Notes: a model not told the origin generated them from the sequence alone. A DNA stretch of 64,000 bases from Ochrobactrum sp. Marseille-Q0166 (GCF_014397025.1 NZ_JACJUO010000002.1:1-64000), one strand, 5' to 3'. Shown: positions 49,232-59,084, numbered from the stretch's first letter. A program made the numbers and translations.

Positions 49232-50350
49232 TCACAGATCAAGAACGCTGCGCTGTCGCAGCAATATCCAGAGGAAGAATGGAGCGCCACAGACGGCTGT
49301 TATGATACCAATCGGCAATTCAGCAGGCGCAACAATGGTGCGGCTTACTGCATCTGCAAGCAGAAGCATAATTGCACCAAGCAATGCTGCGGAAGGTAAC
49401 AAGTAGCGGTGATCCGGACCAATGCTCAAGCGCAGCATGTGTGGCACCACAATCCCGATAAAGCCGATCCCGCCGGATATTGCGACCGTGGCACCAGTCG
49501 CCGCAGCAACAGTTACGATTGCGACGTTTTTGATCCGCTGAACAGGAATACCAAGATGACCGGCTGCTGCTTCGCCCAAAGCAAGCGCGTTCAGGCCGCG
49601 CGCCAGAAACGGTGTCGCAATAAGAACAACCACGATGATCGGCCCTGCCGTACCGATCTTTCCCCAAGTAGCACCCGCGAGTGAGCCGAGCCCCCAGAAT
49701 GTCAAATCACGCAATTGGCGGTCATCTGCAATATACACTAAGGCGCCAGTGGCTGCCCCCGTCAATGCCCCAAGCGCAATACCGGCCAGAAGCATAGTTG
49801 CAACGGAAGTGCGCCCTCGCCGCGTCGCAACGCGGTAGAGAATAAGTGTCGTTACAAGGCCACCAAAGAATGCGGCAAGCGGCAGAGCATAAAGACCGAG
49901 TAGCAGAAAAACAGGCGCAAACGCTGTTCCGCCCAAGACAATCATCGAAACCGCACCAAGGCTCGCACCAGCAGAAACTCCAACAAGCCCAGGATCAGCA
50001 AGTGGATTGCGGAACAACCCCTGCATGACAGCACCTGAAACAGCAAGCGAAGCCCCCACCAGTATTCCCACTATGACGCGCGGCAGGCGGATTTCCATAA
50101 TAATCAGATGATCGCGCCGAAATGCATCAGCGCTTTCCTGTGTTCCGAATACCAGTTCACGTAGAACGCTCATGACAGAGGCGTCGGAAGCTCCCGCCGT
50201 CAGGCTAAACAGTGCCGTTACGCAAAGCGCAACAGCGAGAATTGCGATAGCCAATCGAGCGCGCGCCGAGCGATCTCCGATATGATTATTGGTGGCTTGA
50301 TCACGCACGGCAAAGCCCCCGGGTTTTGCCACGCGATCTTGGCTGGTCAT
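49232..50350 (-). CDS. hmuU: Haem ABC transporter permease HmuU
   Basis: A 372-residue FecCD-family permease with about ten membrane helices. LPRVIVGILVGASLAVSGAV, then GLFRNPLADPGLVGVSAGAS, LDVFGAL-type loops and GFIGIVVPHMLRLSIGPDHR (coupling region) are characteristic. The N-terminal 30 residues are an unusual hydrophilic extension. It forms the channel through which haem from HmuT enters the cytoplasm. Confidence 0.92.
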   Translation of the reverse strand: MTSQDRVAKPGGFAVRDQATNNHIGDRSARARLAIAILAVALCVTALFSLTAGASDASVMSVLRELVFGTQESADAFRRDHLIIMEIRLPRVIVGILVGASLAVSGAVMQGLFRNPLADPGLVGVSAGASLGAVSMIVLGGTAFAPVFLLLGLYALPLAAFFGGLVTTLILYRVATRRGRTSVATMLLAGIALGALTGAATGALVYIADDRQLRDLTFWGLGSLAGATWGKIGTAGPIIVVVLIATPFLARGLNALALGEAAAGHLGIPVQRIKNVAIVTVAAATGATVAISGGIGFIGIVVPHMLRLSIGPDHRYLLPSAALLGAIMLLLADAVSRTIVAPAELPIGIITAVCGAPFFLWILLRQRSVLDL

Positions 50351-50430
50351 TTCGATATGTCCTTATTGCGGGTTTCCGCGATATGCCCGCAAGCAATTAC
50401 ACTTATCAGGCATATGTTTTAATTCACAGC

Positions 50431-51312
50431 CTACTTGCCATAGAGCTTTTCAGACAATTCACGGCTGGCAGCTCCAGTCCGTGGACCAAAGCCAAGCAAA
50501 TAGAGTGAATCCATCTGAACGATATTGCCGCTGCGCCCCGCAGGAGAATTTGCCAAAGCCCGGTTTTTCAGCAAGTCCTCTTTCTGAACGCTGTCTTTAC
50601 CAATATCCATGGTAAGGATCAGATCCGGAGCGGCCTTCTCAACGGCCTCATCGGTGAGCTGTTTATAACCTTCAAAAGCGTCGATAGCGTTCACCCCGCC
50701 AGCGAGCGTAATGATCCCGTTAGCGCCGGTACCAGTGCCAGATGCCATAATGCGTCCATCGCGCGCAGACATAATGAACAGCACGCGCTTGCGCGGATTT
50801 TGGTTTGCTGAAATTTTCTGCGCAGCTTCCAGGTCCCGCGATACATCAGCTGTGAGCGCTTTGGATTTATCTTCCAGACCAAGCGCCTTGCCGACGGCTT
50901 CAATCTTGGCAATCACGCCCTCCCCTGTAAACTCTTCAGAGATCATGACAATCGGCACTGAAGCCTTCTTGAGCACATCCAGAGCTTCAGGCGGTCCGCT
51001 CCCTTCCGACATCAAGATACCGGTGGGATTTACTGAAAGAACACCCTCAGGCGACAATCGGCGCATATAGCCAATATCGACCAATTCTTGCACCTGCTCT
51101 GGATAGGTGCTGGTCTGATCACGGGCGACGAGCTTATCGCCCGCACCAAGTGCAAAAATGATTTCAGTAATAGCACCGCCAACCGACACGAGCCGCGACG
51201 TATCGGCGATTTTCTCAACCGTATCGGCTTTTGCTATACCGCCAAAGGCAACGGAAACAGCGACGATTACAAAAGCCGCACTGCGTCCGATGGATGATGA
51301 AATGATCGACAT
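50431..51312 (-). CDS. hmuT: Periplasmic haem-binding protein HmuT
   Basis: A 293-residue protein from MSIISSSIGRSAAFVIVAVS, a signal peptide ending near GGIAKA. AAGGG lies 9 bases before this ATG; upstream ATGs lack a site. SVGGAITEIIFALGAGDKLV and ARDQTSTYPEQV with the family Tyr are standard cluster A-II binding protein features. It takes haem from BhuA and TonB-linked import and hands it to HmuUV. There are 80 bases to hmuU. Confidence 0.9.
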   Translation of the reverse strand: MSIISSSIGRSAAFVIVAVSVAFGGIAKADTVEKIADTSRLVSVGGAITEIIFALGAGDKLVARDQTSTYPEQVQELVDIGYMRRLSPEGVLSVNPTGILMSEGSGPPEALDVLKKASVPIVMISEEFTGEGVIAKIEAVGKALGLEDKSKALTADVSRDLEAAQKISANQNPRKRVLFIMSARDGRIMASGTGTGANGIITLAGGVNAIDAFEGYKQLTDEAVEKAAPDLILTMDIGKDSVQKEDLLKNRALANSPAGRSGNIVQMDSLYLLGFGPRTGAASRELSEKLYGK

Positions 51313-51396
51313 GAGTTCTGCCCTTAACATGCCCGCTCCGGAAATGGCGACCACTTCCAGAACGAGCATAACAACATTGACTTGAATTTAGCGCGG

Positions 51397-52473
51397 TTAC
51401 GCAGCTTCAGACTGAGGCAAACGGGGCAAACTCTCTGCAATCATACGCCAGTCAGCAAGTTCAGCTTCACCCTCATGACGCTCACCGAAGAACTGGATAA
51501 TCATCTCACCATTGGAATCATAGGCTTCAAGCGAAGTGACATGACCATCCTTGGTTGGCTTGCGGACAACCCATGCATCCGCAATATGATCCGCGCGCAG
51601 GTGCAGGTGGAATGTCGGATCAAGCACGTTGAGCCATGGCCCCATCGTCTTGATTTCAGCAATCTTGCCTGTGTGAATCTGGATGCAGCCACGGCTGCCG
51701 ACGAAGCACATGATCGGAATTTGCTCCTGAACAACATGGTTCATCATTGCTTCAACAGCCGAGAGATCGACACGCCACGCGAAATCCTTGCCGGCGAGAT
51801 GCACAGCCTGGTGGCGATCAACACCGAAATCTTTCAGGAGACCGACAAACTGGTGAACATCCGTGAGTGCGCCCCAGCGCTCTCGGAACGCATCGCCATC
51901 AATAGTCGAAACATCAGCTTTTTCTGCTTTGGCGGCTACAGGCTTGGTGTCAACCGAAGGAGCCTGATCATCAAGCAACAGTTCAGAAACGAGTTGCTCA
52001 TAGGCTTCCAGATTAGAATTTGGACGCAGATGGATCTTATGAATAGCCTCACCTGATGCATCAAAGAACTGAAGGCTACGGCGCACATGTTCGCCATCAA
52101 GCTTTGCGACGGCAAAACCATGCACCCAGTGCTTCGGAAAAATGCGGAGATCAATTTCCTTGCCGAGGGTCAGCGACGCGTGTGGTCCCCAAATGGTTTT
52201 TTCAAAAGGGCCGATCTTTTCGTGCACAGCGCTTTCATTGCGCGTCAGCGCCATCACTTCGCCAAGCGATGGAGCGTGTTTAAGCAACGTTTCAACATCT
52301 GCACGAATGCGACGAGCAGAGATGGAGTTGTCAGCTTCTGCACCGGTGTAAGCCGCAATGAAATCGGCCTCTGATATCCCGAGGCTCTGCGCAAAGTCAC
52401 GTTCACGCATTTTCGGGTTATCTGCCCGTGCCTTGAGTATCTGCTCTGGGGAGGGCTTGGTCTGGGTCGTCAT
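51397..52473 (-). CDS. hmuS: Haem utilisation protein HmuS
   Basis: A 358-residue protein of the HemS/ChuS family with two repeated domains (about 1-175 and 190-350). GEVMALTRNESAVHEKIGPF and HWVHGFAVAKLDGEHVRRSL in the first, and VMCFVGSRGCIQIHTGKIAEI with WLNVLDPTFHLHLRADHIAD in the second, contain the haem-contacting histidines and arginines. It accepts haem in the cytoplasm and traffics or degrades it. Follows hmuP in one operon. Confidence 0.9.
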   Translation of the reverse strand: MTTQTKPSPEQILKARADNPKMRERDFAQSLGISEADFIAAYTGAEADNSISARRIRADVETLLKHAPSLGEVMALTRNESAVHEKIGPFEKTIWGPHASLTLGKEIDLRIFPKHWVHGFAVAKLDGEHVRRSLQFFDASGEAIHKIHLRPNSNLEAYEQLVSELLLDDQAPSVDTKPVAAKAEKADVSTIDGDAFRERWGALTDVHQFVGLLKDFGVDRHQAVHLAGKDFAWRVDLSAVEAMMNHVVQEQIPIMCFVGSRGCIQIHTGKIAEIKTMGPWLNVLDPTFHLHLRADHIADAWVVRKPTKDGHVTSLEAYDSNGEMIIQFFGERHEGEAELADWRMIAESLPRLPQSEAA

Positions 52474-52484
52474 CTGTTGTTTGC

Positions 52485-52745
52485 CTATTTGTTCAGAATG
52501 AGCTTGCCTTGACGGGTGATCTTTAAACGATAGAGAGAGCCGCCGTGCTCTATCGCCACCTCGCGCGAGCCATTAAAGAGCTCACGACTACCGTAGGTAG
52601 TGAGTTGACTTTCATAGGATTGGCCAGAAGTGCGTGATTGAACCTGTCCGCCTACCTCAAGGCGGGGCTGGATTTCAGGCGAGCGAGTTGGGACGCGCTC
52701 ACGCGGTAACCGCACCTGCATGTCGATATGGATTCGCCTGTTCAT
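52485..52745 (-). CDS. hmuP: Haem uptake regulator HmuP
   Basis: An 86-residue protein. The C-terminal 45 residues ([34 protein letters not shown]) are the HmuP domain. HmuP in rhizobia is a small activator of the divergent haem receptor gene, acting together with Irr. The N-terminal half is a variable, basic extension, longer than in most HmuP. First gene of the operon, 12 bases from hmuS, divergent to bhuA. Confidence 0.88.
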   Translation of the reverse strand: MNRRIHIDMQVRLPRERVPTRSPEIQPRLEVGGQVQSRTSGQSYESQLTTYGSRELFNGSREVAIEHGGSLYRLKITRQGKLILNK

Positions 52746-52810
52746 TTTATTGCCTCTGCACCAGTTATGGAGCCATTTTTGTTAACTACGCGACGCTATC
52801 AATTCATTAG

Positions 52811-52839
52811 TTGACATCGCAAGTCATGTTTAATAATCA
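52811..52839 (+). promoter_or_regulatory. Iron-responsive operator overlapping the bhuA promoter
   Basis: TGACATCGCAAGTCA (52812-52826) is an exact TGA-N9-TCA iron-responsive operator. TTGACA at 52811-52816 is a consensus -35 box with TAATCA 17 bases further as -10, so RirA binding here would occlude RNA polymerase at bhuA. The same site lies 66 bases upstream of hmuP on the other strand and may control both directions. Confidence 0.75.
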
Positions 52840-53027
52840 CTGCCTTACTGGATTAAATGAGTCAAGTTTATTTCTCTTTTTTTCCAACGCAAGCCCGAAG
52901 GTTCTCCCTTCCAGCCAGCGCAAAAGCCTCTTTCGGGATGAAGGGGCGCTAACGGATTTTAACGATTGATCTTTTTGCGCTGCGCAGCGCGGGAAATTTC
53001 AATTTGGCCTCAGGAGAAACCAAGAGT

Positions 53028-55208
53028 ATGCGGGCGATAAACGGGGAACAGAAGCGGTCATTTCTTGCAAGCACAGGCTTGGCTGTGATCCTTACGACAA
53101 TAGCATCGAGTGTATACGCTCAACAGCAAAGCGCGGCGACAGACGCGGATGGCGTGCAGTTGAAGCCTATCGTTATTAAAAACAACCGTGCAACAAGCGG
53201 CTCTGTATCTGACAGCCCACTCGCCAATGTAATTACGGCTCAGGAAATTCGGCAGAGCAATGTTGATTCCATTAAGGATCTTACAAATACGCTGGAGCCG
53301 GGCCTCGCGGTGAGTACGACAACCGGCGGTGTAAACATTCGAGGTTTACAGAATGATCGCGTTCTCACCACCATCGACGGCATTCCTATCCCGTATCTCG
53401 ATGCAGCAATTCGCGGTGAAGTTAATGGTGGCAGTGCAGACGCCTATGACCTATCTGCCTTATCTACCTTCGATGTATTGTATGGCGCTGACGCCAGCCG
53501 CCTTGGGTCAGGTGCGATGGGCGGAGCGATTGCTCTGCAGACACTTGAACCTGAAGATCTGCTCGCTCCGGGAAAAGCCTTCGGCGGCTTGGTAAAGCTC
53601 ACATATGACGGTTCTGACCGCTCATTTATCAGCTCTGGTGCCGTTGCTCAAAAGGTCCAGAATACTTCTGTTCTTTTTCAAGGATCATATAAGCGCGGTC
53701 ATGAAATCCGGGGAACCGGTGATATAGGAGGTTACGGACCGGCACGTACTGAAGCAGACCCTCGTGATTATGACCGAAGCAATCTGATGTTCAAGCTGCG
53801 TCAGGAGCTTGAGGGTGGTCATACGATCGGCATCACAGCCGAACGAAACCGCTATGACTCAGACACCAACCTGAATTCGGATGCAGGCACAACTTATGAC
53901 AATCGCGATTACAATCAAAATCGCAAGAATGATCGTGATCGTGTTTCGCTCGATTATCGTTATGAAAGCCAGAATGATGGCCTCGTGAATAATGCGAGAG
54001 CCACACTTTATTGGCAGAAAATGACACGGTCCTATGGAACAGATACAATCCGCTTCGGCGCACTGGCGGGTCCCTTCAGCAGACATTATAAGCTTGAAGA
54101 TGAGCGTTATGGTGCCACTGGATACGCAAATCTCGGATTTGATACGGGAACACTTTCGCACTCCCTGACCGTCGGCGGCGATTTCAGCGTTGGTAAAAAT
54201 ACCCAGTCGTTCACAGGTGACGATGCCTGTATCCGTGGCTCGCAAAACCCGACCTGCAGTTTCCTTCACATCAATCAGGCTGATACACCCGATGTGGATT
54301 CATATCGCTTTGGGATGTTCGCAGAAGATCGTATCTCTATCGGCGACACACCTTTTGCTGTGACCCCAGGATTACGCTTTGACTGGTTCAAATATGAGCC
54401 GGATTCGATCAGCGGATATGACAACAATACAGATAGCCGCATTTCACCTAAAATCCGCTTCTCATGGCAAGCCACGCCTGCGCTCGAGCTTTTTGCGCAA
54501 ATTTCAACGACTTACAAAGCACCACAAGTCGACCAACTCTATGTTACCTATTTGTCTGCCGGTTACGCCACCATTGGAAACCCAAACCTTAGCGCTGAAA
54601 AAGGCTATGGTATCGACATAGGGGCGAATTTCGGAACCCAGGATTCTGGTGGTAAAATTACAGCTTTCGTTAATCGATATAACGACTTCATCGATACCGT
54701 TACGACCCGTACAACTGAATTCCCATTGGGCCTGACAGAATACCGAAATCTCGATAAGGCTCGAATTGCAGGCATCGAATTCAAAGCACACCATAACTTT
54801 GTCAACGGCTTTAACGTTCATGGCTCTTTTGCCTACGCGAAGGCTATGAATCTTGATGAAGATATTCCTTTGGCATCAGCATTGCCGTTTAAAGGAGTGT
54901 TTGGCGTCGGCTATAACGCAGAAACGTGGGGCGTAGATTCAAGTGTCGTAGCTGCAGCTTACGTCAATCAAACAATTTCGACCCGCGCTGGTACAACAAC
55001 ACGCCGGCTTCCCGGGTATGGAATAGTCAATTTGACAGGCTGGTGGGAACCAACACAACTAAACGGCACTCGATTGCAGGCTGGTGTTTATAATATCTTC
55101 GATAAGACCTATTACGACGCCATGAATGTAAACAGCGTAGAAAATGTGACTGAGCGATGGTCCGAAGCAGGACGCTACTTCAAAATTTCGCTCACGCAAA
55201 AATTCTAA
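53028..55208 (+). CDS. bhuA: TonB-dependent haem receptor BhuA/HmuR
   Basis: A 726-residue outer-membrane receptor. Signal peptide of about 38 residues ends at SSVYAQQ. A TonB box (LKPIVIKN) follows, then a plug domain (about 60-170: RTLTTIDGIPIPYLDA, GADASRLGSGAMGGAIALQT) and a 22-strand barrel ending in KISLTQKF. YKAPQVDQLY and NPNLSAEKG are the FRAP and NPNL boxes of haem receptors. It imports haem with TonB energy. Divergent from the hmu operon behind an iron operator. Start: ATG after CAGGAGAAACC; a TTG 24 bases upstream is possible. Confidence 0.92.
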   Translation: MRAINGEQKRSFLASTGLAVILTTIASSVYAQQQSAATDADGVQLKPIVIKNNRATSGSVSDSPLANVITAQEIRQSNVDSIKDLTNTLEPGLAVSTTTGGVNIRGLQNDRVLTTIDGIPIPYLDAAIRGEVNGGSADAYDLSALSTFDVLYGADASRLGSGAMGGAIALQTLEPEDLLAPGKAFGGLVKLTYDGSDRSFISSGAVAQKVQNTSVLFQGSYKRGHEIRGTGDIGGYGPARTEADPRDYDRSNLMFKLRQELEGGHTIGITAERNRYDSDTNLNSDAGTTYDNRDYNQNRKNDRDRVSLDYRYESQNDGLVNNARATLYWQKMTRSYGTDTIRFGALAGPFSRHYKLEDERYGATGYANLGFDTGTLSHSLTVGGDFSVGKNTQSFTGDDACIRGSQNPTCSFLHINQADTPDVDSYRFGMFAEDRISIGDTPFAVTPGLRFDWFKYEPDSISGYDNNTDSRISPKIRFSWQATPALELFAQISTTYKAPQVDQLYVTYLSAGYATIGNPNLSAEKGYGIDIGANFGTQDSGGKITAFVNRYNDFIDTVTTRTTEFPLGLTEYRNLDKARIAGIEFKAHHNFVNGFNVHGSFAYAKAMNLDEDIPLASALPFKGVFGVGYNAETWGVDSSVVAAAYVNQTISTRAGTTTRRLPGYGIVNLTGWWEPTQLNGTRLQAGVYNIFDKTYYDAMNVNSVENVTERWSEAGRYFKISLTQKF

Positions 55209-55312
55209 AATATGTTCGGGAGGTTCGTGCTTCCCGAAAATTAATCGTCGTGTCTGCGAAGTCCGCTCATCTCTGACCGCTGTGGTGGCCTTCATATCCC
55301 GAGACGCGACGC

Positions 55313-55343
55313 GGCGAGTGCGGCCCCTACCACTGCACTCGCC
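55313..55343 (+). terminator. Hairpin downstream of bhuA
   Basis: GGCGAGTGC and GCACTCGCC form a 9-bp stem with a 13-base loop, followed by GGAACTTTAT. A weaker stem (TTCGGGA/TCCCGAA at 55215-55238) lies just after the bhuA stop. Together they probably end the bhuA transcript. Confidence 0.55.
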
Positions 55344-55431
55344 GGAACTTTATAAGGACGGAGCACAATAACTGTGCAATTGTCCTGCGACCATTTTGTA
55401 GCCAATCCCTCTTAGCAAGAAAGGATCAGCA

Positions 55432-55746
55432 ATGTTCATCGCAATGAACCGCTTCAAGGTTATCGTTGGCAATGAAGCCGAGTTTGAAACCGTATGGCGC
55501 AGTCGTGACTCACAACTCTCCGAACTGCCGGGATTCGAAAGCTTTCATCTTTTGCGCGGCGCAACGAACGAAGACGAAGGCTATACGCTTTTCGCCTCGC
55601 ACACCGTTTGGAAAACGCGTGAAGATTTCGTCTTCTGGACAAAATCCGAACAGTTCCGAAATGCGCATCGCAATGCGGGTGATCGCAAGCCGCTCTATGC
55701 CGGCCCACCCCAGTTTGAAGGATTCGAGGCCGTCGAAGGCATCTGA
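55432..55746 (+). CDS. bhuQ: IsdG/BhuQ-like haem oxygenase (ABM family)
   Basis: A 104-residue dimeric ferredoxin-like protein. MNRFKVIVGNEAEFETVWRS opens the antibiotic biosynthesis monooxygenase fold, with the early Asn (residue 6) used by IsdG/BhuQ enzymes. LPGFESFHLLRGATNEDEGYTLFASHTVWKTREDFVFW holds candidate His and Trp ligands (His38, His57, Trp67). It degrades haem in the cytoplasm and releases iron. AAGGAT lies before the ATG. Downstream of the receptor gene; functional link to haem uptake is clear. Confidence 0.82.
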   Translation: MFIAMNRFKVIVGNEAEFETVWRSRDSQLSELPGFESFHLLRGATNEDEGYTLFASHTVWKTREDFVFWTKSEQFRNAHRNAGDRKPLYAGPPQFEGFEAVEGI

Positions 55747-55798
55747 TCGACTTCAAAATTGTGTTTTCCACATGATGCGGCGAAATAGCGCATAAATC

Positions 55799-55827
55799 AA
55801 AAGCGGGGTAAAAACAGCCCCGCTTTT
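55799..55827. terminator. Terminator after bhuQ
   Basis: AAAAGCGGGG and CCCCGCTTTT form a perfect 10-bp stem; T-run on the plus strand and A-run before it. Confidence 0.9.
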
Positions 55828-56202
55828 GATCATCTAAAAGTAGAATTTCTTTTTAAAGATGGGCCTTTAACTCATATTTAGAATAATTCTAAGTTATTGA
55901 TTTTTAGAACGTTTCAAAAACATAAAATTTGACAGAACCACCCCGAAAACGTCATAACATGACTTAAATCGGTGGGTTTTATCAAGACTTATCGAAGTTT
56001 ACCTTTGATGTTCGGGCCTTTAACCCCTGCAATTGGAGGAACCATTGTTCGGTTCAGAGTTGCGCTATCCGCACGCGCCAATAAATTTAGCAGCTAATAG
56101 CTGTATTTCTGAAGCCTTCACAGGCAACGAACGGGTTTATTCCAACCGTATTGTGAATATTATACTTTCACATCGCATTGCAGATGCCGGAGTTTACTGC
56201 TC
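55828..56202. other. Regulatory region upstream of bfd
   Basis: No gene. It contains the ICE-type box (listed separately), a second weaker copy (TTTTTAGAACGTTTC near 55900) and a 300-base leader before bfd in which I see no known riboswitch. A short hairpin-rich stretch follows near 55970. Confidence 0.5.
55877..55892 (+). promoter_or_regulatory. ICE-type Irr box upstream of bfd-bfr
   Basis: TTTAGAATAATTCTAA includes the perfect palindrome TTAGAATAATTCTAA, matching the iron control element bound by Irr, which represses bfr in rhizobia and Brucella when haem is low. It lies about 320 bases from the bfd start. Confidence 0.75.
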
Positions 56203-56514
56203 ATGCTAGTCTGCAGCTGCAATGTTATTACTGACAAAGATATAGAGGCTGTCGTAACGCAACTTCTCGATGAAGATTGCTGGCGGCTGATTGTACCCGG
56301 TACCGTCTTCAATGCCATATCCAAGAGCGGCCGCTGCTGTGGCTGCTTCCCAAACGTCGTAGAAACCATCATAAGGGTTACCGAAGAATATCATCTTCGT
56401 CATAATCAAATGGACGAAAACGTGATCCAATTCATGGATCGTGTACGTTCTCTACGAGAAAAATTCGGGAGTTCTTGGAATGAAAGGCGAACCAAAGGTC
56501 ATCGAGCGGCTTAA
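56203..56514 (+). CDS. bfd: Bacterioferritin-associated ferredoxin Bfd
   Basis: A 103-residue protein. CSCNVIT (Cys4, Cys6) and [11 protein letters not shown] (Cys46 and Cys48, with an extra Cys45) form the 2Fe-2S site of the BFD family, which normally has C-x-C near the start and C-x2-C in the middle. It passes electrons to Bfr to release stored iron. About 30 residues longer than E. coli Bfd, with a charged C-terminal tail. Overlaps the bfr start by 35 bases. Confidence 0.88.
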   Translation: MLVCSCNVITDKDIEAVVTQLLDEDCWRLIVPGTVFNAISKSGRCCGCFPNVVETIIRVTEEYHLRHNQMDENVIQFMDRVRSLREKFGSSWNERRTKGHRAA

Positions 56515-56965
56515 CGAGGCACTGTTTCTCGAGCTCGGCGCCGTCAACCAATATTGGCTGCACTATCGTCTGCTGAACGATTGGGGCTTTACGCGTCTTG
56601 CAAAGAAGGAACGCGAAGAATCCATTGAGGAAATGCAGCACGCCGACAAGCTGATCGACCGCATTATTTTCCTTGAAGGCCATCCAAACCTCCAGACGGT
56701 CGCTCCGCTGCGTATCGGACAAAATGTCAAGGAAGTTCTGGAAGCTGATCTTGCTGGGGAATATGATGCACGCGCATCTTACAAGAAGTCGCGCGAGATT
56801 TGCGACGAACTCGGCGATTACGTTTCCAAGCAGCTTTTCGACGAGCTGCTTGCGGACGAAGAAGGTCACATCGACTTCCTCGAAACTCAGCTTGAATTGC
56901 TCAGCAAGATCGGTGAAGAGCGCTACGGTATGCTCAATGCCGCACCTGCTGACGCCGCTGAGTAA
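56480..56965 (+). CDS. bfr: Bacterioferritin Bfr
   Basis: A 161-residue four-helix protein from [20 protein letters not shown]. The ferroxidase ligands are Glu18 (LELGAVNQY), Glu51 and His54 (EEMQHADK), Glu94 (AGEYDARA) and Glu127/His130 ([11 protein letters not shown]). Met52 (EEMQH) is the haem ligand between subunits. It oxidises Fe(II) and stores iron in a 24-mer. Coupled to bfd and regulated by the ICE box; a terminator follows. Confidence 0.93.
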   Translation: MKGEPKVIERLNEALFLELGAVNQYWLHYRLLNDWGFTRLAKKEREESIEEMQHADKLIDRIIFLEGHPNLQTVAPLRIGQNVKEVLEADLAGEYDARASYKKSREICDELGDYVSKQLFDELLADEEGHIDFLETQLELLSKIGEERYGMLNAAPADAAE

Positions 56966-56982
56966 AAGCGAATACAGATATG

Positions 56983-57010
56983 AAAAAAGGGCGCTTAAAG
57001 CGCCCTTTTT
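56983..57010. terminator. Bidirectional terminator between bfr and the BMP gene
   Basis: AAAAAAGGGCGCTT pairs with AAGCGCCCTTTTTT, an almost perfect inverted repeat with T-runs on both strands. Ends bfr and, from the other side, the nucleoside transporter operon. Confidence 0.92.
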
Positions 57011-57017
57011 TATTGCC

Positions 57018-58085
57018 TTATTGCGGTAGCTTGTCGTCAACACCTGCGACGTAGAAATTCAAACCCAGCAAGGTCTTGTCGTCAGCCTGCTCGCCTTCCT
57101 TGAGCCAGACAGAGCCGTCTTGCTTTTTGATAGGACCGGTAAAAGGCTTGAACTCGCCCGACTTGATCTTGGCTTCCGTTTCTTCAGCCATTTTCTTCAC
57201 GTCATCTGGCATGTTTGTGTAAGGCGCCATCTTGACGAGGCCTTCCTTCATGCCCCACCAGATATTCTGGCTCTCCCACTTGCCATCGAGAGCGGCCTTG
57301 GCGCGGTCGATGTAGTATGGACCCCAATCATCAACAATAGCGGTCAGCTGGGTTTCAGGGCCGAACTTGATCATGTCCGAAGCCTGACCAAAAGCCTTGA
57401 TGCCACGCTCTTGCGCAACCTGGATCGGGGCAGTGGAGTCGGTGTGCTGTGTCAGAATATCAACACCCTGATCAACCAGAGCCTTTGCAGCATCAGCTTC
57501 CTTGCCTGGATCGAACCATGAGTTAACCCAGATCACCTTGACCTTGAAGTCAGGATTGACCGATTGTGCGCCGAGGATGAAAGAGTTGATACCCTGGACA
57601 ACTTCCGGCACTGGTACAGATGCTATATAACCTGCAACGCCCTTTTCCGATAGCTTAGCTGCGATCTGGCCCTGAATATAACGACCTTCATAGAAGCGTG
57701 CGTTATAAGCCGAAACATTGTCCGCAGTTTTATAACCGGTGGCGTGTTCAAACTTCACATCCGGATATTTGGCTGCAACCTTGATGGTTGGATCCATGTA
57801 GCCGAACGAGGTTGTAAAAATCAGCTTGTTGCCTGCGCGCGCAAGACGCTCGATCGAACGCTCGGCATCGGCACCTTCCGGCACGCTTTCCAGGAAGGTC
57901 GTTTCAACCTTATCGCCAAGAGCTTCAACCATTTCCTTGCGGGCGACATCGTGCTGATAGGTCCAGCCGAAGTCTCCCGGAGGTCCGATATAGATAAAGC
58001 CGACTTTCAGCTTATCTTCTGCATGTGCTGCTCCACCAACCAAAAAGCTGGCTGCAGTGGCAATCGCCAACAGCGTTTTTTTCAT
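57018..58085 (-). CDS. BMP-family substrate-binding protein of a nucleoside ABC transporter
   Basis: A 355-residue periplasmic protein from MKKTLLAIATAASFLVGGAA, with AAGGAG upstream and a signal peptide ending near AHAED. GFIYIGPPGDFGWTYQHDVA opens a BMP (PnrA-like) domain, with FTTSFGYMDPTIKVAAKYPD and AGYIASVPVPEVVQGINSFI following. These proteins bind purine nucleosides. Last gene of the operon with an ATPase and two permeases; a hairpin before it may raise its relative expression. Confidence 0.88.
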   Translation of the reverse strand: MKKTLLAIATAASFLVGGAAHAEDKLKVGFIYIGPPGDFGWTYQHDVARKEMVEALGDKVETTFLESVPEGADAERSIERLARAGNKLIFTTSFGYMDPTIKVAAKYPDVKFEHATGYKTADNVSAYNARFYEGRYIQGQIAAKLSEKGVAGYIASVPVPEVVQGINSFILGAQSVNPDFKVKVIWVNSWFDPGKEADAAKALVDQGVDILTQHTDSTAPIQVAQERGIKAFGQASDMIKFGPETQLTAIVDDWGPYYIDRAKAALDGKWESQNIWWGMKEGLVKMAPYTNMPDDVKKMAEETEAKIKSGEFKPFTGPIKKQDGSVWLKEGEQADDKTLLGLNFYVAGVDDKLPQ

Positions 58086-58120
58086 TTTCCCTGCACTCCT
58101 TATTAGCACCCTCAAAACAA

Positions 58121-58151
58121 AACGGCAGGCCGTGGGAGCTGGTCTGCCGTT
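58121..58151 (-). terminator. Intra-operon hairpin between permease and BMP genes
   Basis: AACGGCAG and CTGCCGTT form an 8-bp stem in the 78-base gap before the binding-protein gene. There is no T-run, so it is more likely an RNA-stability or processing element than a terminator, which would fit the higher level needed for binding proteins. Confidence 0.5.
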
Positions 58152-58163
58152 CAAAACCCTTAT

Positions 58164-59084
58164 TTACCTGTCCGGCACAAATGGTTTGCCAAGCGACGCC
58201 GGCGTATTCATCATCGTCAAACGCCTGTTGCGCGAGATGATGACCAGAACCACAATAGTCGCGATATAAGGCAAGGCCGAAAGAAACTGCGATGGAAGAC
58301 CGAAACCAAGTGCCTGTGCATGAAGCTGGCCAATGGTTACGGCACCGAAAAGATAAGCGCCGATCAAAACACGCCACGGACGCCATGAGGCGAATACGAC
58401 AAGCGCAAGCGCAATCCAGCCACGACCTGCCGACATATTCTCAACCCACTGCGGTACATAAACCAGCGACAACTGCGCACCTGCTAGGCCTGCGCAAGCG
58501 CCGCCAAACAGCACCGCGAGATAACGCGTGCGAACCACATGCACGCCAAGCGCATGGGCCGAGCCGTGATTGTCACCGATAGCGCGCAATTGCAGGCCTG
58601 CTCTCGTGCGAAAAAGGAACCATGTCACACCAATCACCAACAATATGGATATATAGAAAATAGGATCCTGTCCAAACAGAAAGCGCCCGACATAAGGGAT
58701 ATCGCTAAGATATGGAATGTCGATTGCACCAAGACGCACGCCCGGCATACCGACGAAGCTCTCGCCCAACATGGCTGACGCACCGATACCCAAAATGGTC
58801 AGCGCCAGACCCGTTGCCACCTGATTGGTCACAAGCGACAGGGTCAGGAAAGCAAAAATACCCGAAAACAACGTGCCTACCAGAATGGCGGCAATCATGC
58901 CGAGCCACGCCGAACCGGTGAACTGCGCGGCAGCAAACCCCGAAACAGCCCCCATCAGCATCATGCCTTCGACGCCAAGGTTCAAAACGCCGGAGCGTTC
59001 GACAACGAGTTCACCAATGGCTGCAATCAGCAAAGGCGTTGCAGCAGTTGCGATGGTGAGGAGGATTGCCTGTGTCAAATCCAT
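58164..59084 (-). CDS. Nucleoside ABC transporter permease (YufQ-like)
   Basis: A 306-residue BPD_transp_2 family permease with about eight membrane helices. [28 protein letters not shown] (residues about 19-46) is the conserved start, and [20 protein letters not shown] near 180-200 is the loop that meets the ATPase. It pairs with the permease encoded just upstream. 3 bases separate the two genes. Confidence 0.88.
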   Translation of the reverse strand: MDLTQAILLTIATAATPLLIAAIGELVVERSGVLNLGVEGMMLMGAVSGFAAAQFTGSAWLGMIAAILVGTLFSGIFAFLTLSLVTNQVATGLALTILGIGASAMLGESFVGMPGVRLGAIDIPYLSDIPYVGRFLFGQDPIFYISILLVIGVTWFLFRTRAGLQLRAIGDNHGSAHALGVHVVRTRYLAVLFGGACAGLAGAQLSLVYVPQWVENMSAGRGWIALALVVFASWRPWRVLIGAYLFGAVTIGQLHAQALGFGLPSQFLSALPYIATIVVLVIISRNRRLTMMNTPASLGKPFVPDR

